Source of the DNA: Spirochaetaceae bacterium
Lineage (GTDB): Bacteria > Spirochaetota > Spirochaetia > Treponematales > Breznakiellaceae
Direction: 5' to 3'
Assembly (NCBI GenBank): GCA_031255655.1
Contig: JAIRSB010000131.1
Location: 1-17,330, forward strand
Length of the DNA stretch: 17,330 nt
Shown piece by piece: positions 8,348 to 15,113 of the stretch. The position numbers were made by a program, and so were the translations under genes. How positions within the stretch are numbered: position 1 is the stretch's first letter; each line of letters starts with the position of its first letter. The notes below the pieces were generated by a model. It saw nothing but the letters and a program-made list of their open reading frames with translations. It was not told the origin of the DNA and searched no databases.

Positions 8348-8980
8348 ATGAGTATTTCCGCAAAAACTATACCCGATTTCGTGTCCGTTCTTGCAAGCAA
8401 AGCGGCTGTGCCGGGCGGTGGAGGCGCGTCCGCGCTGGTCGGCGCGGTGGGAACCGCGCTTGGCAACATGGTAGGCTCGCTTACTGTGGGCAAAAAAAAG
8501 TACGCGGAGGTGGAACCGGAAATTAAGAGGCTGCAGGCGGAATGCGACAGACTGCAAAAAGAGCTTCTGGCGTTGATTGACAAGGACGCGGAGGATTTCG
8601 AGCCGCTTTCCAAGGCTTACGGGCTTCCTTCCGGCACGGACGCGGAAAAAGAGGAAAAGGCGCGTGTGATGGAAAAGTGCCTCAAAGACGCCTGCGCTAC
8701 GCCTTTCGAGATAATGAAAAAGTGCGCGGAGGCTATAAAAATCTGCGAGCAGTTTGCCGCGAAGGGCAGCCGTCTTGCCGTAAGCGATGCGGGGGTGGGT
8801 GTGATTTTCTGCAAGGCCGCGCTGGACGGCGCGAGTCTTAATGTGTTCATCAACACAAAAGCGTCGACAGACCGCGCATGGGCGAATAAAATGAACGCGG
8901 ACGCGGATGCGCTGATAAAGGAATACTGCACTCTTGCGGACAAGGTTTTTGCGGATGTGAAAGCTCAGCTTAAAGGCTGA
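8348..8980 (+). CDS. fchA: Methenyl-tetrahydrofolate cyclohydrolase, FTCD_C/FchA family
   Basis: Stand-alone members of the cyclodeaminase/cyclohydrolase fold (FTCD_C) interconvert 5,10-methenyl-THF and 10-formyl-THF in acetogens and clostridia, or act as formimino-THF cyclodeaminases in histidine breakdown. The 210-residue product has the diagnostic Gly-rich N-terminal stretch VPGGGGASAL (21-30), GNMVGSLTVGKKKY (39-52), and Asp residues in DKDAEDF (78-84) that correspond to conserved active-site positions. No signal peptide is seen. The start is the ATG at 8348 with GGAGG 5 bases upstream; an in-frame TTG at 8336 overlaps that ribosome site and is rejected. It lies 77 bp before folD. That pairing, with no hutH/hutU-like genes nearby, favours the cyclohydrolase over the cyclodeaminase role, and FolD's missing cyclohydrolase residues strengthen this. 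Confidence 0.88.
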   Translation: MSISAKTIPDFVSVLASKAAVPGGGGASALVGAVGTALGNMVGSLTVGKKKYAEVEPEIKRLQAECDRLQKELLALIDKDAEDFEPLSKAYGLPSGTDAEKEEKARVMEKCLKDACATPFEIMKKCAEAIKICEQFAAKGSRLAVSDAGVGVIFCKAALDGASLNVFINTKASTDRAWANKMNADADALIKEYCTLADKVFADVKAQLKG

Positions 8981-8985
8981 AGTTT

Positions 8986-9001
8986 ACCGGAGTTTGTCCG
9001 G
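8986..9001. repeat. Short CCGGA...TCCGG hairpin, copy 2
   Basis: CCGGA (8987-8991) / TCCGG (8997-9001) with loop GTTTG follows the cyclohydrolase stop directly. Almost the same 15-16 bases occur at 4772-4787 after rpoD. Both copies are in spacers immediately 3' of a gene. Confidence 0.5.
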
Positions 9002-9014
9002 CGTGTTTTAATCT

Positions 9015-9045
9015 GGCGGCGAGGCGCCGTCTATTTTTAATTTTT
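9015..9045 (+). terminator. Intrinsic terminator between the cyclohydrolase gene and folD
   Basis: A 7-bp GC stem GGCGGCG (9015-9021) / CGCCGTC (9025-9031), including one G-U pair, has loop AGG and is followed by TATTTTTAATTTTT (9032-9045). This is a textbook rho-independent signal. It lies only 2 bases before the folD ribosome site (AGGAGA, 9048-9053), so it either separates the two genes or attenuates expression of folD. Confidence 0.75.
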
Positions 9046-9057
9046 ATAGGAGATATT

Positions 9058-9900
9058 ATGTTATTAAGTGGAAAAGATGTTGCGGCTGCTATGCAGGAGC
9101 AAATGAAAAAGGATGTTGAGGCTCTTAAGGCCAAAGGGATTAAGCCTACGCTGGGAATTATTCGTATGGGCGAGAAGCCTAACGATATTTCTTACGAGAA
9201 GGGCGCAACAAAAAACTGCGTGGCTGTGGGTGTCGAGGTAAAGAACTATGTGCTGCTGGAGGATGCTTCGCAGGAGGAGCTTCTTAAAGTGATTAGGTCC
9301 GCCAACGAAGACAAGAATGTTCACGGTGTTTTGCTGTTCCGTCCGTTGCCGAAGCATATTGATGACAACGCGGCGCGCGCGGCTTTGCTGCCGTCCAAAG
9401 ATATGGACGGTATAACGGACGGCTCGATGGCGGGTATCTATTCGGATACGGGTGCGGGTTATCCGCCTTGTACTGCCGAATCTGTGATTAAGATTCTGGA
9501 TCATTACAAGGTTGATGTGGCGGGTAAGAATGTGGTTGTGCTTGGGCGCAGCACGGTAATCGGCAAGCCTGTTTCCATGTTGCTGCTGAAGAAAAACGGC
9601 ACGGTTACTATTTGCCATTCCAAGACAAAGGATTTGGCGAAGAAGACTCAGGCTGCCGACATTGTCGTGGTCGCTATGGGGCGGGCATGGAGTGTCGGAA
9701 AGGAGTATTTCTCTGCGGGGCAGTATGTGATTGATGTCGGCGTAAACGCCAAGCCGAACGGCGAAAAGGGTACTTGCGGCGATGTTAAGACCGAAGAGGT
9801 GGAGCCTATTGTCGCCGGTATTACTCCTGTTCCGGGTGGTGTGGGTTCGGTAACCAGCGCCAACCTTGTAAGTCACGTAATCGCGGCGGCATCAAAATAA
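9058..9900 (+). CDS. folD: Methylene-tetrahydrofolate dehydrogenase FolD, apparently without cyclohydrolase residues
   Basis: FolD normally has two activities: NAD(P)-dependent 5,10-methylene-THF dehydrogenase and methenyl-THF cyclohydrolase. This 280-residue protein has the full fold, with the catalytic N-terminal domain 1-145, Rossmann motif VVVLGRSTVIGKPVSMLL (159-176), IDVGVN (225-230), and the C-terminal TPVPGGVGSVTSANL (256-270). However, aligned to E. coli FolD, the catalytic Lys of YxxxKxK (K54) is A50 here (Y46-E-K-G-A50-T-K52). The Gln of VQLPLP (Q98) is F94 here (VLLFRPLP). The KDMDG Asp (D117) is kept. The loss of Lys and Gln predicts a dehydrogenase with little or no cyclohydrolase activity, complemented by the FchA-type gene next door. 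The start at ATG 9058 has AGGAGA 4 bases upstream. Confidence 0.93.
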   Translation: MLLSGKDVAAAMQEQMKKDVEALKAKGIKPTLGIIRMGEKPNDISYEKGATKNCVAVGVEVKNYVLLEDASQEELLKVIRSANEDKNVHGVLLFRPLPKHIDDNAARAALLPSKDMDGITDGSMAGIYSDTGAGYPPCTAESVIKILDHYKVDVAGKNVVVLGRSTVIGKPVSMLLLKKNGTVTICHSKTKDLAKKTQAADIVVVAMGRAWSVGKEYFSAGQYVIDVGVNAKPNGEKGTCGDVKTEEVEPIVAGITPVPGGVGSVTSANLVSHVIAAASK

Positions 9901-9910
9901 TCGTAGTGGA

Positions 9911-9951
9911 TTGACAGCGTCAATTTGACGTGAGCCGTGATAAGATAAAAT
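9911..9951 (+). promoter_or_regulatory. Possible promoter with overlapping TTGAC palindromes
   Basis: TTGAC-AGC-GTCAA-T-TTGAC (9911-9929) forms two overlapping inverted repeats: 9911-9923 and 9919-9929. TTGACG (9925-9930) and TAAAAT (9946-9951) are 15 bp apart, the same short spacing as in the cyclohydrolase promoter. This could be the promoter of the downstream exported-protein gene, with an operator built on the repeats. If it is real, the large hairpin at 9961-9996 lies in the transcript leader. Confidence 0.4.
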
Positions 9952-9960
9952 CGTTTTGAA

Positions 9961-9999
9961 AAGGCGGCGCGGAAATGCGCTTTTCCGCGCCGCTTTGTT
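9961..9999 (+). terminator. Strong 15-bp hairpin after folD
   Basis: AAGGCGGCGCGGAAA (9961-9975) pairs with TTTCCGCGCCGCTTT (9982-9996) with one G-U, and the loop is TGCGCT. It is followed by TTTGTTGTT (9994-10002), a moderately U-rich end. The most likely role is termination of folD, whose stop is 60 bp upstream. If the promoter candidate just upstream is used, it would instead be a leader hairpin of the next gene. Confidence 0.65.
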
Positions 10000-10111
10000 G
10001 TTCCGGTCTTTAGTGCGCAAATTAAAGTTTTCTTTATACCCCTCAAGACAAAGCGCGTTTTGCCTGTCTGTGTGTATGCGCGGGGAAAGGGCGTATTTTA
10101 GGCGTTTGTTT

Positions 10112-13102
10112 ATGAAACTTAAAGGTTTGGTTTTTCTGATTTTGGTGTTTTGCGCCGCGTCTATTAGCGCGCAAAACTTTAATCCGTTTTCTATTTTGCG
10201 TGTTTTGCGTACGGAGCATTTTGAGTTTATCTATTCAAAGGCCTCCGCGCTTACCGCGCAAAAGCTGGCGTCCCGCGCCGAGGCGATTTATGATAACATC
10301 TCCGCGATGACGGGTCTTAGCCTTGACCGCAGGGTTCCTGTTATCGTAACGCCGGAAACGGACGAGCACAACGGCTACATGAATCCGCTGCCCTATCCGC
10401 ATATCGCCATTTTTGATACGCCGGCTTCTATTGAGTGGACGGTTTTCGCTAATTCGCTCGAAGCTTTGTTCCTGCACGAGATGACGCATGCAATTACCGG
10501 AACGACACGCAGCCCGGCTGCCAAAGTCCTGAACCGCGTGTTCGGCGGCTGGGTTTATCCCACGGGGCTTAATGCCCCGTGGTTTATGATTGAGGGCGCG
10601 GCTGTGAGTTTTGAAAGTCTTGACGGAACCGGACGCTCGAATGACCCGCTTATAAAGCAGAAACTTCGTCAGGATATTATTGAAAACAGTTTCAAGACAC
10701 CGTTTCAGAGCGCAGGCGTTTGGGATATGCCGTCTTTGGGCAATGTATACTACTATTATGGCGGCTTATTTAGTTCATATTTGCAAAAAAAATACGGGAT
10801 GGAAAAATATGGCTTGCTTTGGCGCGAAATGGGTGGGGATTTTCACGGCTCGCTTTTTGTTTACAACTCCGGATTTTACCACATTTTCAAAAGTGTGTAC
10901 GGTTTATCAATCGTTGACTGCTGGAAAGATTTTGAAAAAAGTCTTGCACTTGATGATATAAAAGAAAATGCTTCAAAGCCTGTTTATGGCGGAAAAAGCG
11001 CGATAAAGGACATTGCCGCTGCCGCCGGAAAAATATTTTTCATAGACAGTCTTGCCGCGAAAGTGGTCGCCTATGACACTGAAACCAAAAAGTTGAAGTC
11101 CCTGATAGACATAAACAGCGCTGCTTACGCGCTTGATGTGTCGGCGGACGGCAGGTGTATTCTGGTGTCCACATATCGAAGGCTGGGCGCGAACTCAGGG
11201 CAGTTTTCCCGCGCTGTTGCCGTTGAATATAACGCGGCTTCCGGTTTCCCTACGGGGCGCGAATGGCAGGGTTTGTATAACGCCCGGTATTTTATGGATG
11301 GCGTTGTCGCTCTTAGGTCTGATACACATATAGCCAACCTTGTATACCGCGCGGGAAACGACAGAGCTGGCAAAAACGAAGAGGTCTTGCTGCGGGGAAG
11401 CGAGACGCTGCTGTTTTCAAATCCGTCTCCGGTTGACGATGAATGGATAGCTTTCACTTCGGCAAAACGCGGTATACGTGAGTTATCGTTGTTTAATTAC
11501 AAAACCCGTTCCGTTTACACGCTGAAAGGTGATTCTTCAGATTCTGAAAACTCTGAAGACGATGTGAGTGTATGGCGTTATATGCGGGGGCTTCGTTTTT
11601 CGGGCGGACGGCTTTATTTCTCGTACAATGACGATGACAGGATGTATAAGCTCGCTTCGGTGTCTGTCAGTGATTTGCGCAGCGGTAGCGCAGTGGCGTA
11701 TTTCGCCGATACTGATTTTTCCGGCGGTGTTTTCCAGCCCGTATCATCGGGGGATGCGGTTTATTATCGGGCTGCTTTCTCCGTGTGGGATGCGGTCTTG
11801 CCCTACCCCGAAATTCCGGCGGGTTTTGAAGGCAGGGGGGCGGCGCTTACGATGTTCCCTTGGGAAAGCGAATGGGTAATAACGAAGGATGCGTATAACA
11901 AGATTGACAGCGCGTCTGTTTTGCCTTCTAAGCTGTACAATCCTGTAAAATATTTTAATCCGTTCAATCTATGGCTTCCGTTTCCACTGGTAAGTCCCGT
12001 GGTCAATTCCATATTCGATAACAGTGGAAACACGCTTACAGAAAACGATATTTATGAAAATTTGCGTCTTGACGGCGCGGGTTTAGTTTCATTTATATCA
12101 GACCCGATGGATCAAAATTTAATTTTTTTAGGCGCCGGTTATGATTTTCATTACAACATTGCGCCGATTAACATTACATGGCGGAATTTTAGTTTTATGT
12201 TGCCTGTAATAGTTGATTTTTCTGATGTTGTTATTGCCGATAAAAGAAGGGATGGTCCGCTGCGTAAGATGCACGCCAGCGTTCAGGCTTCATATCGAAT
12301 TTCTTTGGGCGACGGACGTTTATCTTTAATGCCTTTCGGAATGCTTTCCAACTACTGGTATTTTTACGGGAACGATGCCGAAACGGACGCTTATAACTGG
12401 CCTTTGCGGCAGGAAACTCACTCTGTTGTGTATGGTTTCCGTTTGTCGAATCTGGCACTCTTTCCATGGGAACGTTTTGGGAACGGTTTTTCGAATCAAT
12501 TATACGTGAAAAATCCGGTGTTTGTGGATGATGTTTTTCCTCGTTTTGAAAATGTTTTTAATGTGTCCGCTGAATCTATTAGGATTTTACAGGATATTCC
12601 CATTATGAATAATTTTGCTTTCGATATTTCTTTATACGGCGCGTATGATAAATACGGAATGAATCATCTGGGGCATTCGCTGCATTATTCCAATTCTATA
12701 TTTGATAATATCGGAACATACGAATACTCCGTGTCGCCGAGCGGTTATATATACCAGTGGCTTACGGGTGGAGAAGTTGAATGGAGTCCAGCGTCGTTCG
12801 AGATTCAAAAAAATTTATCGCATTTATATTTTAACAGAGTATTCGCGCTTTTTGGCTATCGCTGGGTTTATATGGGGGACGAAACCGACTCATATCGTCC
12901 GTCAAGATATGACGCAGAAAAAAATAAATTTCTTCATTCGGCGCTGTTTCGTCTAAGTTTGGTTTCTTCAATCGTTCCTATTACTGTTCTGCCTTTGAAA
13001 ATAACTTTTAATCTTACCGCCGTGTTAAAACTTTCGGCTCTTGACAACGGCATACCCGGAGACGACTGGTATTTTGGCTGGGGTTTTTTACTTTCATATT
13101 AG
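10112..13102 (+). CDS. Exported protein: gluzincin-like protease + beta-propeller-like region + outer-membrane barrel-like C-terminus
   Basis: This 996-residue protein is not one I can name. It starts with a clear signal peptide, MKLKGLVFLILVFCAASISA, with likely cleavage before Q21. Residues 30-285 resemble the peptidase MA-type gluzincin domain: LHEMTHAI gives zinc ligands H122 and H126 with catalytic E123, and WFMIEGAA gives the third ligand E161. Residues about 290-600 show repeated short beta-blades such as GKIFFIDSLAAKVVAYD, GRCILVST, DEWIAFTS and GGRLYFSYNDDD, as in TolB/WD40-like propellers. A YNPVKYFNPFNLWLPFP linker (609-625) follows. Then come about 370 residues of alternating aromatic beta-strands ending in GFLLSY; a C-terminal aromatic is typical of BamA-dependent outer-membrane barrels. 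The ATG at 10112 is chosen for the signal peptide although its ribosome site is weak; the frame is open from 9956. Proteolysis at the cell surface or periplasmic face is inferred. Confidence 0.8.
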   Translation: MKLKGLVFLILVFCAASISAQNFNPFSILRVLRTEHFEFIYSKASALTAQKLASRAEAIYDNISAMTGLSLDRRVPVIVTPETDEHNGYMNPLPYPHIAIFDTPASIEWTVFANSLEALFLHEMTHAITGTTRSPAAKVLNRVFGGWVYPTGLNAPWFMIEGAAVSFESLDGTGRSNDPLIKQKLRQDIIENSFKTPFQSAGVWDMPSLGNVYYYYGGLFSSYLQKKYGMEKYGLLWREMGGDFHGSLFVYNSGFYHIFKSVYGLSIVDCWKDFEKSLALDDIKENASKPVYGGKSAIKDIAAAAGKIFFIDSLAAKVVAYDTETKKLKSLIDINSAAYALDVSADGRCILVSTYRRLGANSGQFSRAVAVEYNAASGFPTGREWQGLYNARYFMDGVVALRSDTHIANLVYRAGNDRAGKNEEVLLRGSETLLFSNPSPVDDEWIAFTSAKRGIRELSLFNYKTRSVYTLKGDSSDSENSEDDVSVWRYMRGLRFSGGRLYFSYNDDDRMYKLASVSVSDLRSGSAVAYFADTDFSGGVFQPVSSGDAVYYRAAFSVWDAVLPYPEIPAGFEGRGAALTMFPWESEWVITKDAYNKIDSASVLPSKLYNPVKYFNPFNLWLPFPLVSPVVNSIFDNSGNTLTENDIYENLRLDGAGLVSFISDPMDQNLIFLGAGYDFHYNIAPINITWRNFSFMLPVIVDFSDVVIADKRRDGPLRKMHASVQASYRISLGDGRLSLMPFGMLSNYWYFYGNDAETDAYNWPLRQETHSVVYGFRLSNLALFPWERFGNGFSNQLYVKNPVFVDDVFPRFENVFNVSAESIRILQDIPIMNNFAFDISLYGAYDKYGMNHLGHSLHYSNSIFDNIGTYEYSVSPSGYIYQWLTGGEVEWSPASFEIQKNLSHLYFNRVFALFGYRWVYMGDETDSYRPSRYDAEKNKFLHSALFRLSLVSSIVPITVLPLKITFNLTAVLKLSALDNGIPGDDWYFGWGFLLSY
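10560..10582. repeat. Perfect 9-bp intragenic palindrome
   Basis: CCACGGGGC (10560-10568) / GCCCCGTGG (10574-10582) has loop TTAAT. It lies inside the exported-protein gene just before the EGAA zinc-ligand codons and encodes YPTGLNAPW. It has the same 9-bp stem and 5-nt loop geometry as two palindromes in the ABC-F gene. Confidence 0.6.
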
Positions 13103-13129
13103 CTGGTATTGCCCTTCCCATTCGCGCCC

Positions 13130-13163
13130 ATCCGTGCCAATCCGTGTCATCTGCGGTTAAACC
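13130..13163 (-). repeat. Dispersed repeat, copy A (upstream of thrS)
   Basis: Read on the minus strand, this 34-bp stretch matches 16746-16778 at 29 positions, with 4 substitutions and one gap. The shared core is AACCGCAGATG-C-CGGATT-CACGGAT. It lies in the 123-bp gap between the exported-protein gene and thrS. Sequences of this 'CCGCAGATnnCnCGGAT' kind recur in many environmental genomes, from memory; the copy number in this genome is unknown. Confidence 0.65.
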
Positions 13164-13225
13164 ACGAGGAGTCTCTGCCTAGACTACGGGGGATTTACTG
13201 TATAAGCTGTCGGATAGAGGTGCTT

Positions 13226-15073
13226 ATGTCCGATATTCAGTCTAAAAACAGCGACAAACTGCAAACAATACGCCATTCGGCGGCGCATATCATGGCCGAA
13301 GCCGTTACGCGGCTATTCCCGGGCACGCAACCCGCCATAGGCCCCGCGATAGAAAGCGGCTTTTACTACGACTTCCTGTTCCAAAAGCCCATCACAAACG
13401 ACGACTTACAGACAATCGAAGCCGAAATGAAACGCATCATCACAGGCGGCGAGGACTTCGTCCGCATCGAGATAAGCCGCGAAGAGGCAAAGGCGCGCTT
13501 TGCCTCCGAGCCGTTCAAGAGAGAAATCATAGACGCGCTCGCATCAGGCGAGACCATCTCCGTTTACGAGCAGCGCGATGCGGAAGGTAAACTCCGCTTT
13601 GCCGACCTCTGCCGCGGGCCCCACGTTGCCCACAGCCGCCAGATAAACCCCGCAGCCTTCAAACTCATGAACATAGCAGGCGCGTACTGGCGCGGGGACG
13701 AAACGCGCCAGATGCTCACGCGCATCTACGGCACGGCTTGGGAAAGCCCCAAAGACTTAAAAGCCTACCTCGCCTTTCTGGAGGAGGTGGAGCGGCGCGA
13801 CCACCGCAGACTGGGCAAGGAGCTGGACCTCTTTTCCACGCACGAGGAAGCCGGCGCGGGACTTATCTACTGGCACCCCAACGGCGCGCGTATGCGCTCT
13901 GCCGTCGAGGACTTCTGGCGGCGCGAGCACTACCGCAGCGGCTACGAAATCCTTTACACCCCGCACATCGGCAGAAGCCAGCTTTGGGAGACCTCCGGTC
14001 ATCTGGGCTTCTACAAGGCGAATATGTACAGCCCCATGCAGATTGACAATCAGGACTACATCCTAAAGCCGATGAACTGCCCGTTCCACATCCTCATTTA
14101 CAAGTCGCAGGGCAGGTCATACCGCGACTTGCCGCTGCGCTGGGCGGAACTGGGCACGGTTTACCGCTACGAGCGCAGCGGTGTACTGCACGGACTGCTG
14201 CGGGTGCGCGGCTTTACGCAGGATGACGCGCACATATTCTGCACGCCCGAACAGATGGAAGGCGAAATCGCCGAAGCCCTGAGCTTCAGCCTTAAGCTGT
14301 GGAAGGTCTTTGGCTTTAACGAGATAAAGGCATATCTTGCCACGCGCCCGGCGGAGTCCGTGGGCGAGCCGGAACGGTGGGAAGCCGCGCTGGAGAGCCT
14401 TCGCAAGGCCATCGAACGGCAGGGCCTCCCCTACGAGACGGACGAGGGGGGCGGCGCGTTCTATGGGCCCAAGATAGACTTGAAGGTGAAGGACGCGCTG
14501 GGGCGCGAATGGCAGATGACGACGATACAGTTTGACTTTAACGAGCCTGAACGCTTTGATATGACCTTTACGGACAGCGACGGGCAGCATAAGCGCCCAT
14601 ACATGGTGCACCGCGCGCTGCTTGGCTCTCTGGAGAGGTTCTTCGGTGTGCTCATCGAGCATTTCGGCGGGGCATTCCCTGTCTGGATAGCTCCCGAACA
14701 GGCTGTGGTGATACCGGTTGCCGAAGCCTTTAACGACTATGCGCGGCGTGTGGCGGATGAGCTGCGCGGGCGCGACATCCGTGTATCGCCGGAGTTGGGC
14801 AGTGAGCGTTTTAACGCCAAGATACGCGCCTGCCAGACTCGCCGCATCCCCTATCTGCTTATAGTGGGCGAAAAGGAGGCGGCGGAGGGCACTGTCTCGG
14901 TGCGTCCGCGTGGCAGCGGCGGGGGCGGCGGCGCCAGCGGAGCTGGCGTTGGCGGAGCTGGCGGAGCTGGGGGCAGCCCTGCTGCCGAAGCAAAGCGTAT
15001 TCCTCCTATGTCTATAGAAGAGTTTGCCTGCTATGTCGAAGAGAAAGTCCGCTCCCGCGCGCTGGATATTTAG
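13226..15073 (+). CDS. thrS: Threonyl-tRNA synthetase, TGS-less, with a glycine-rich insert
   Basis: ThrS charges tRNA-Thr and edits mischarged serine. The 615-residue product begins directly with the N2 editing domain, so the N-terminal TGS domain of E. coli ThrS is absent, as in some other spirochaetes. Editing-site residues are H17 and H21 (HSAAH) and C129 with H133 (CRGPH). The class II catalytic core has zinc ligands C285 (MNCPFH), H336 (DDAHIF) and H462 (MVHRALLGSLERF). The anticodon-binding domain is about 485-615. Within it, residues 563-585 are a Gly/Ala run (codons from 14912) where relatives have a short loop. ATG 13226 has AGAGG 5 bases upstream; extension to TTG 13109 would translate through a dispersed repeat and is rejected. 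The ABC-F gene follows after 40 bp and is probably cotranscribed. Confidence 0.95.
   Translation: MSDIQSKNSDKLQTIRHSAAHIMAEAVTRLFPGTQPAIGPAIESGFYYDFLFQKPITNDDLQTIEAEMKRIITGGEDFVRIEISREEAKARFASEPFKREIIDALASGETISVYEQRDAEGKLRFADLCRGPHVAHSRQINPAAFKLMNIAGAYWRGDETRQMLTRIYGTAWESPKDLKAYLAFLEEVERRDHRRLGKELDLFSTHEEAGAGLIYWHPNGARMRSAVEDFWRREHYRSGYEILYTPHIGRSQLWETSGHLGFYKANMYSPMQIDNQDYILKPMNCPFHILIYKSQGRSYRDLPLRWAELGTVYRYERSGVLHGLLRVRGFTQDDAHIFCTPEQMEGEIAEALSFSLKLWKVFGFNEIKAYLATRPAESVGEPERWEAALESLRKAIERQGLPYETDEGGGAFYGPKIDLKVKDALGREWQMTTIQFDFNEPERFDMTFTDSDGQHKRPYMVHRALLGSLERFFGVLIEHFGGAFPVWIAPEQAVVIPVAEAFNDYARRVADELRGRDIRVSPELGSERFNAKIRACQTRRIPYLLIVGEKEAAEGTVSVRPRGSGGGGGASGAGVGGAGGAGGSPAAEAKRIPPMSIEEFACYVEEKVRSRALDI
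14912..14986 (+). repeat. Low-complexity, palindromic insert in thrS
   Basis: Tandem GGA-GCT-GGC-like codons encode a Gly/Ala run. Two small perfect hairpins are present: CGCCAGC (14932-14938) / GCTGGCG (14942-14948) with loop GGA, and GGCAGC (14972-14977) / GCTGCC (14981-14986) with loop CCT. The reading frame is kept. Slippage expansion is a simple alternative to insertion of an element. Confidence 0.6.
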
Positions 15074-15113
15074 CGGCTTTTACTGCTCTTACTTATAGAG
15101 GATTGCGCGGCGT

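Noticed and set aside
9064..9876. 270-codon open frame on the minus strand opposite folD
   Set aside because: Its protein has no recognisable family and is rich in His, Arg and Asn as expected from an antisense shadow; folD on the plus strand is certain.
9956..10111. 52-residue N-terminal extension of the exported protein
   Set aside because: It would cover a strong hairpin and place the signal peptide internally; ATG 10112 gives a standard signal peptide.
10151..10156. Lipoprotein signal in the exported protein (Cys14)
   Set aside because: The residues before the Cys are LVF, which does not fit a lipobox; ordinary cleavage after SISA is better.
13109..13225. N-terminal extension of ThrS from TTG 13109
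   Set aside because: It would translate a dispersed repeat and has no similarity to a TGS domain; ATG 13226 has a good ribosome site and fits the family start.
13103..13225. T-box or other leader regulation of thrS
   Set aside because: No specifier loop, T-box consensus or terminator/antiterminator pair is visible; the space holds a repeat and a 5-bp hairpin.
14117..14662. 181-codon minus-strand frame opposite thrS
   Set aside because: Antisense shadow of the conserved ThrS catalytic core with no independent support.
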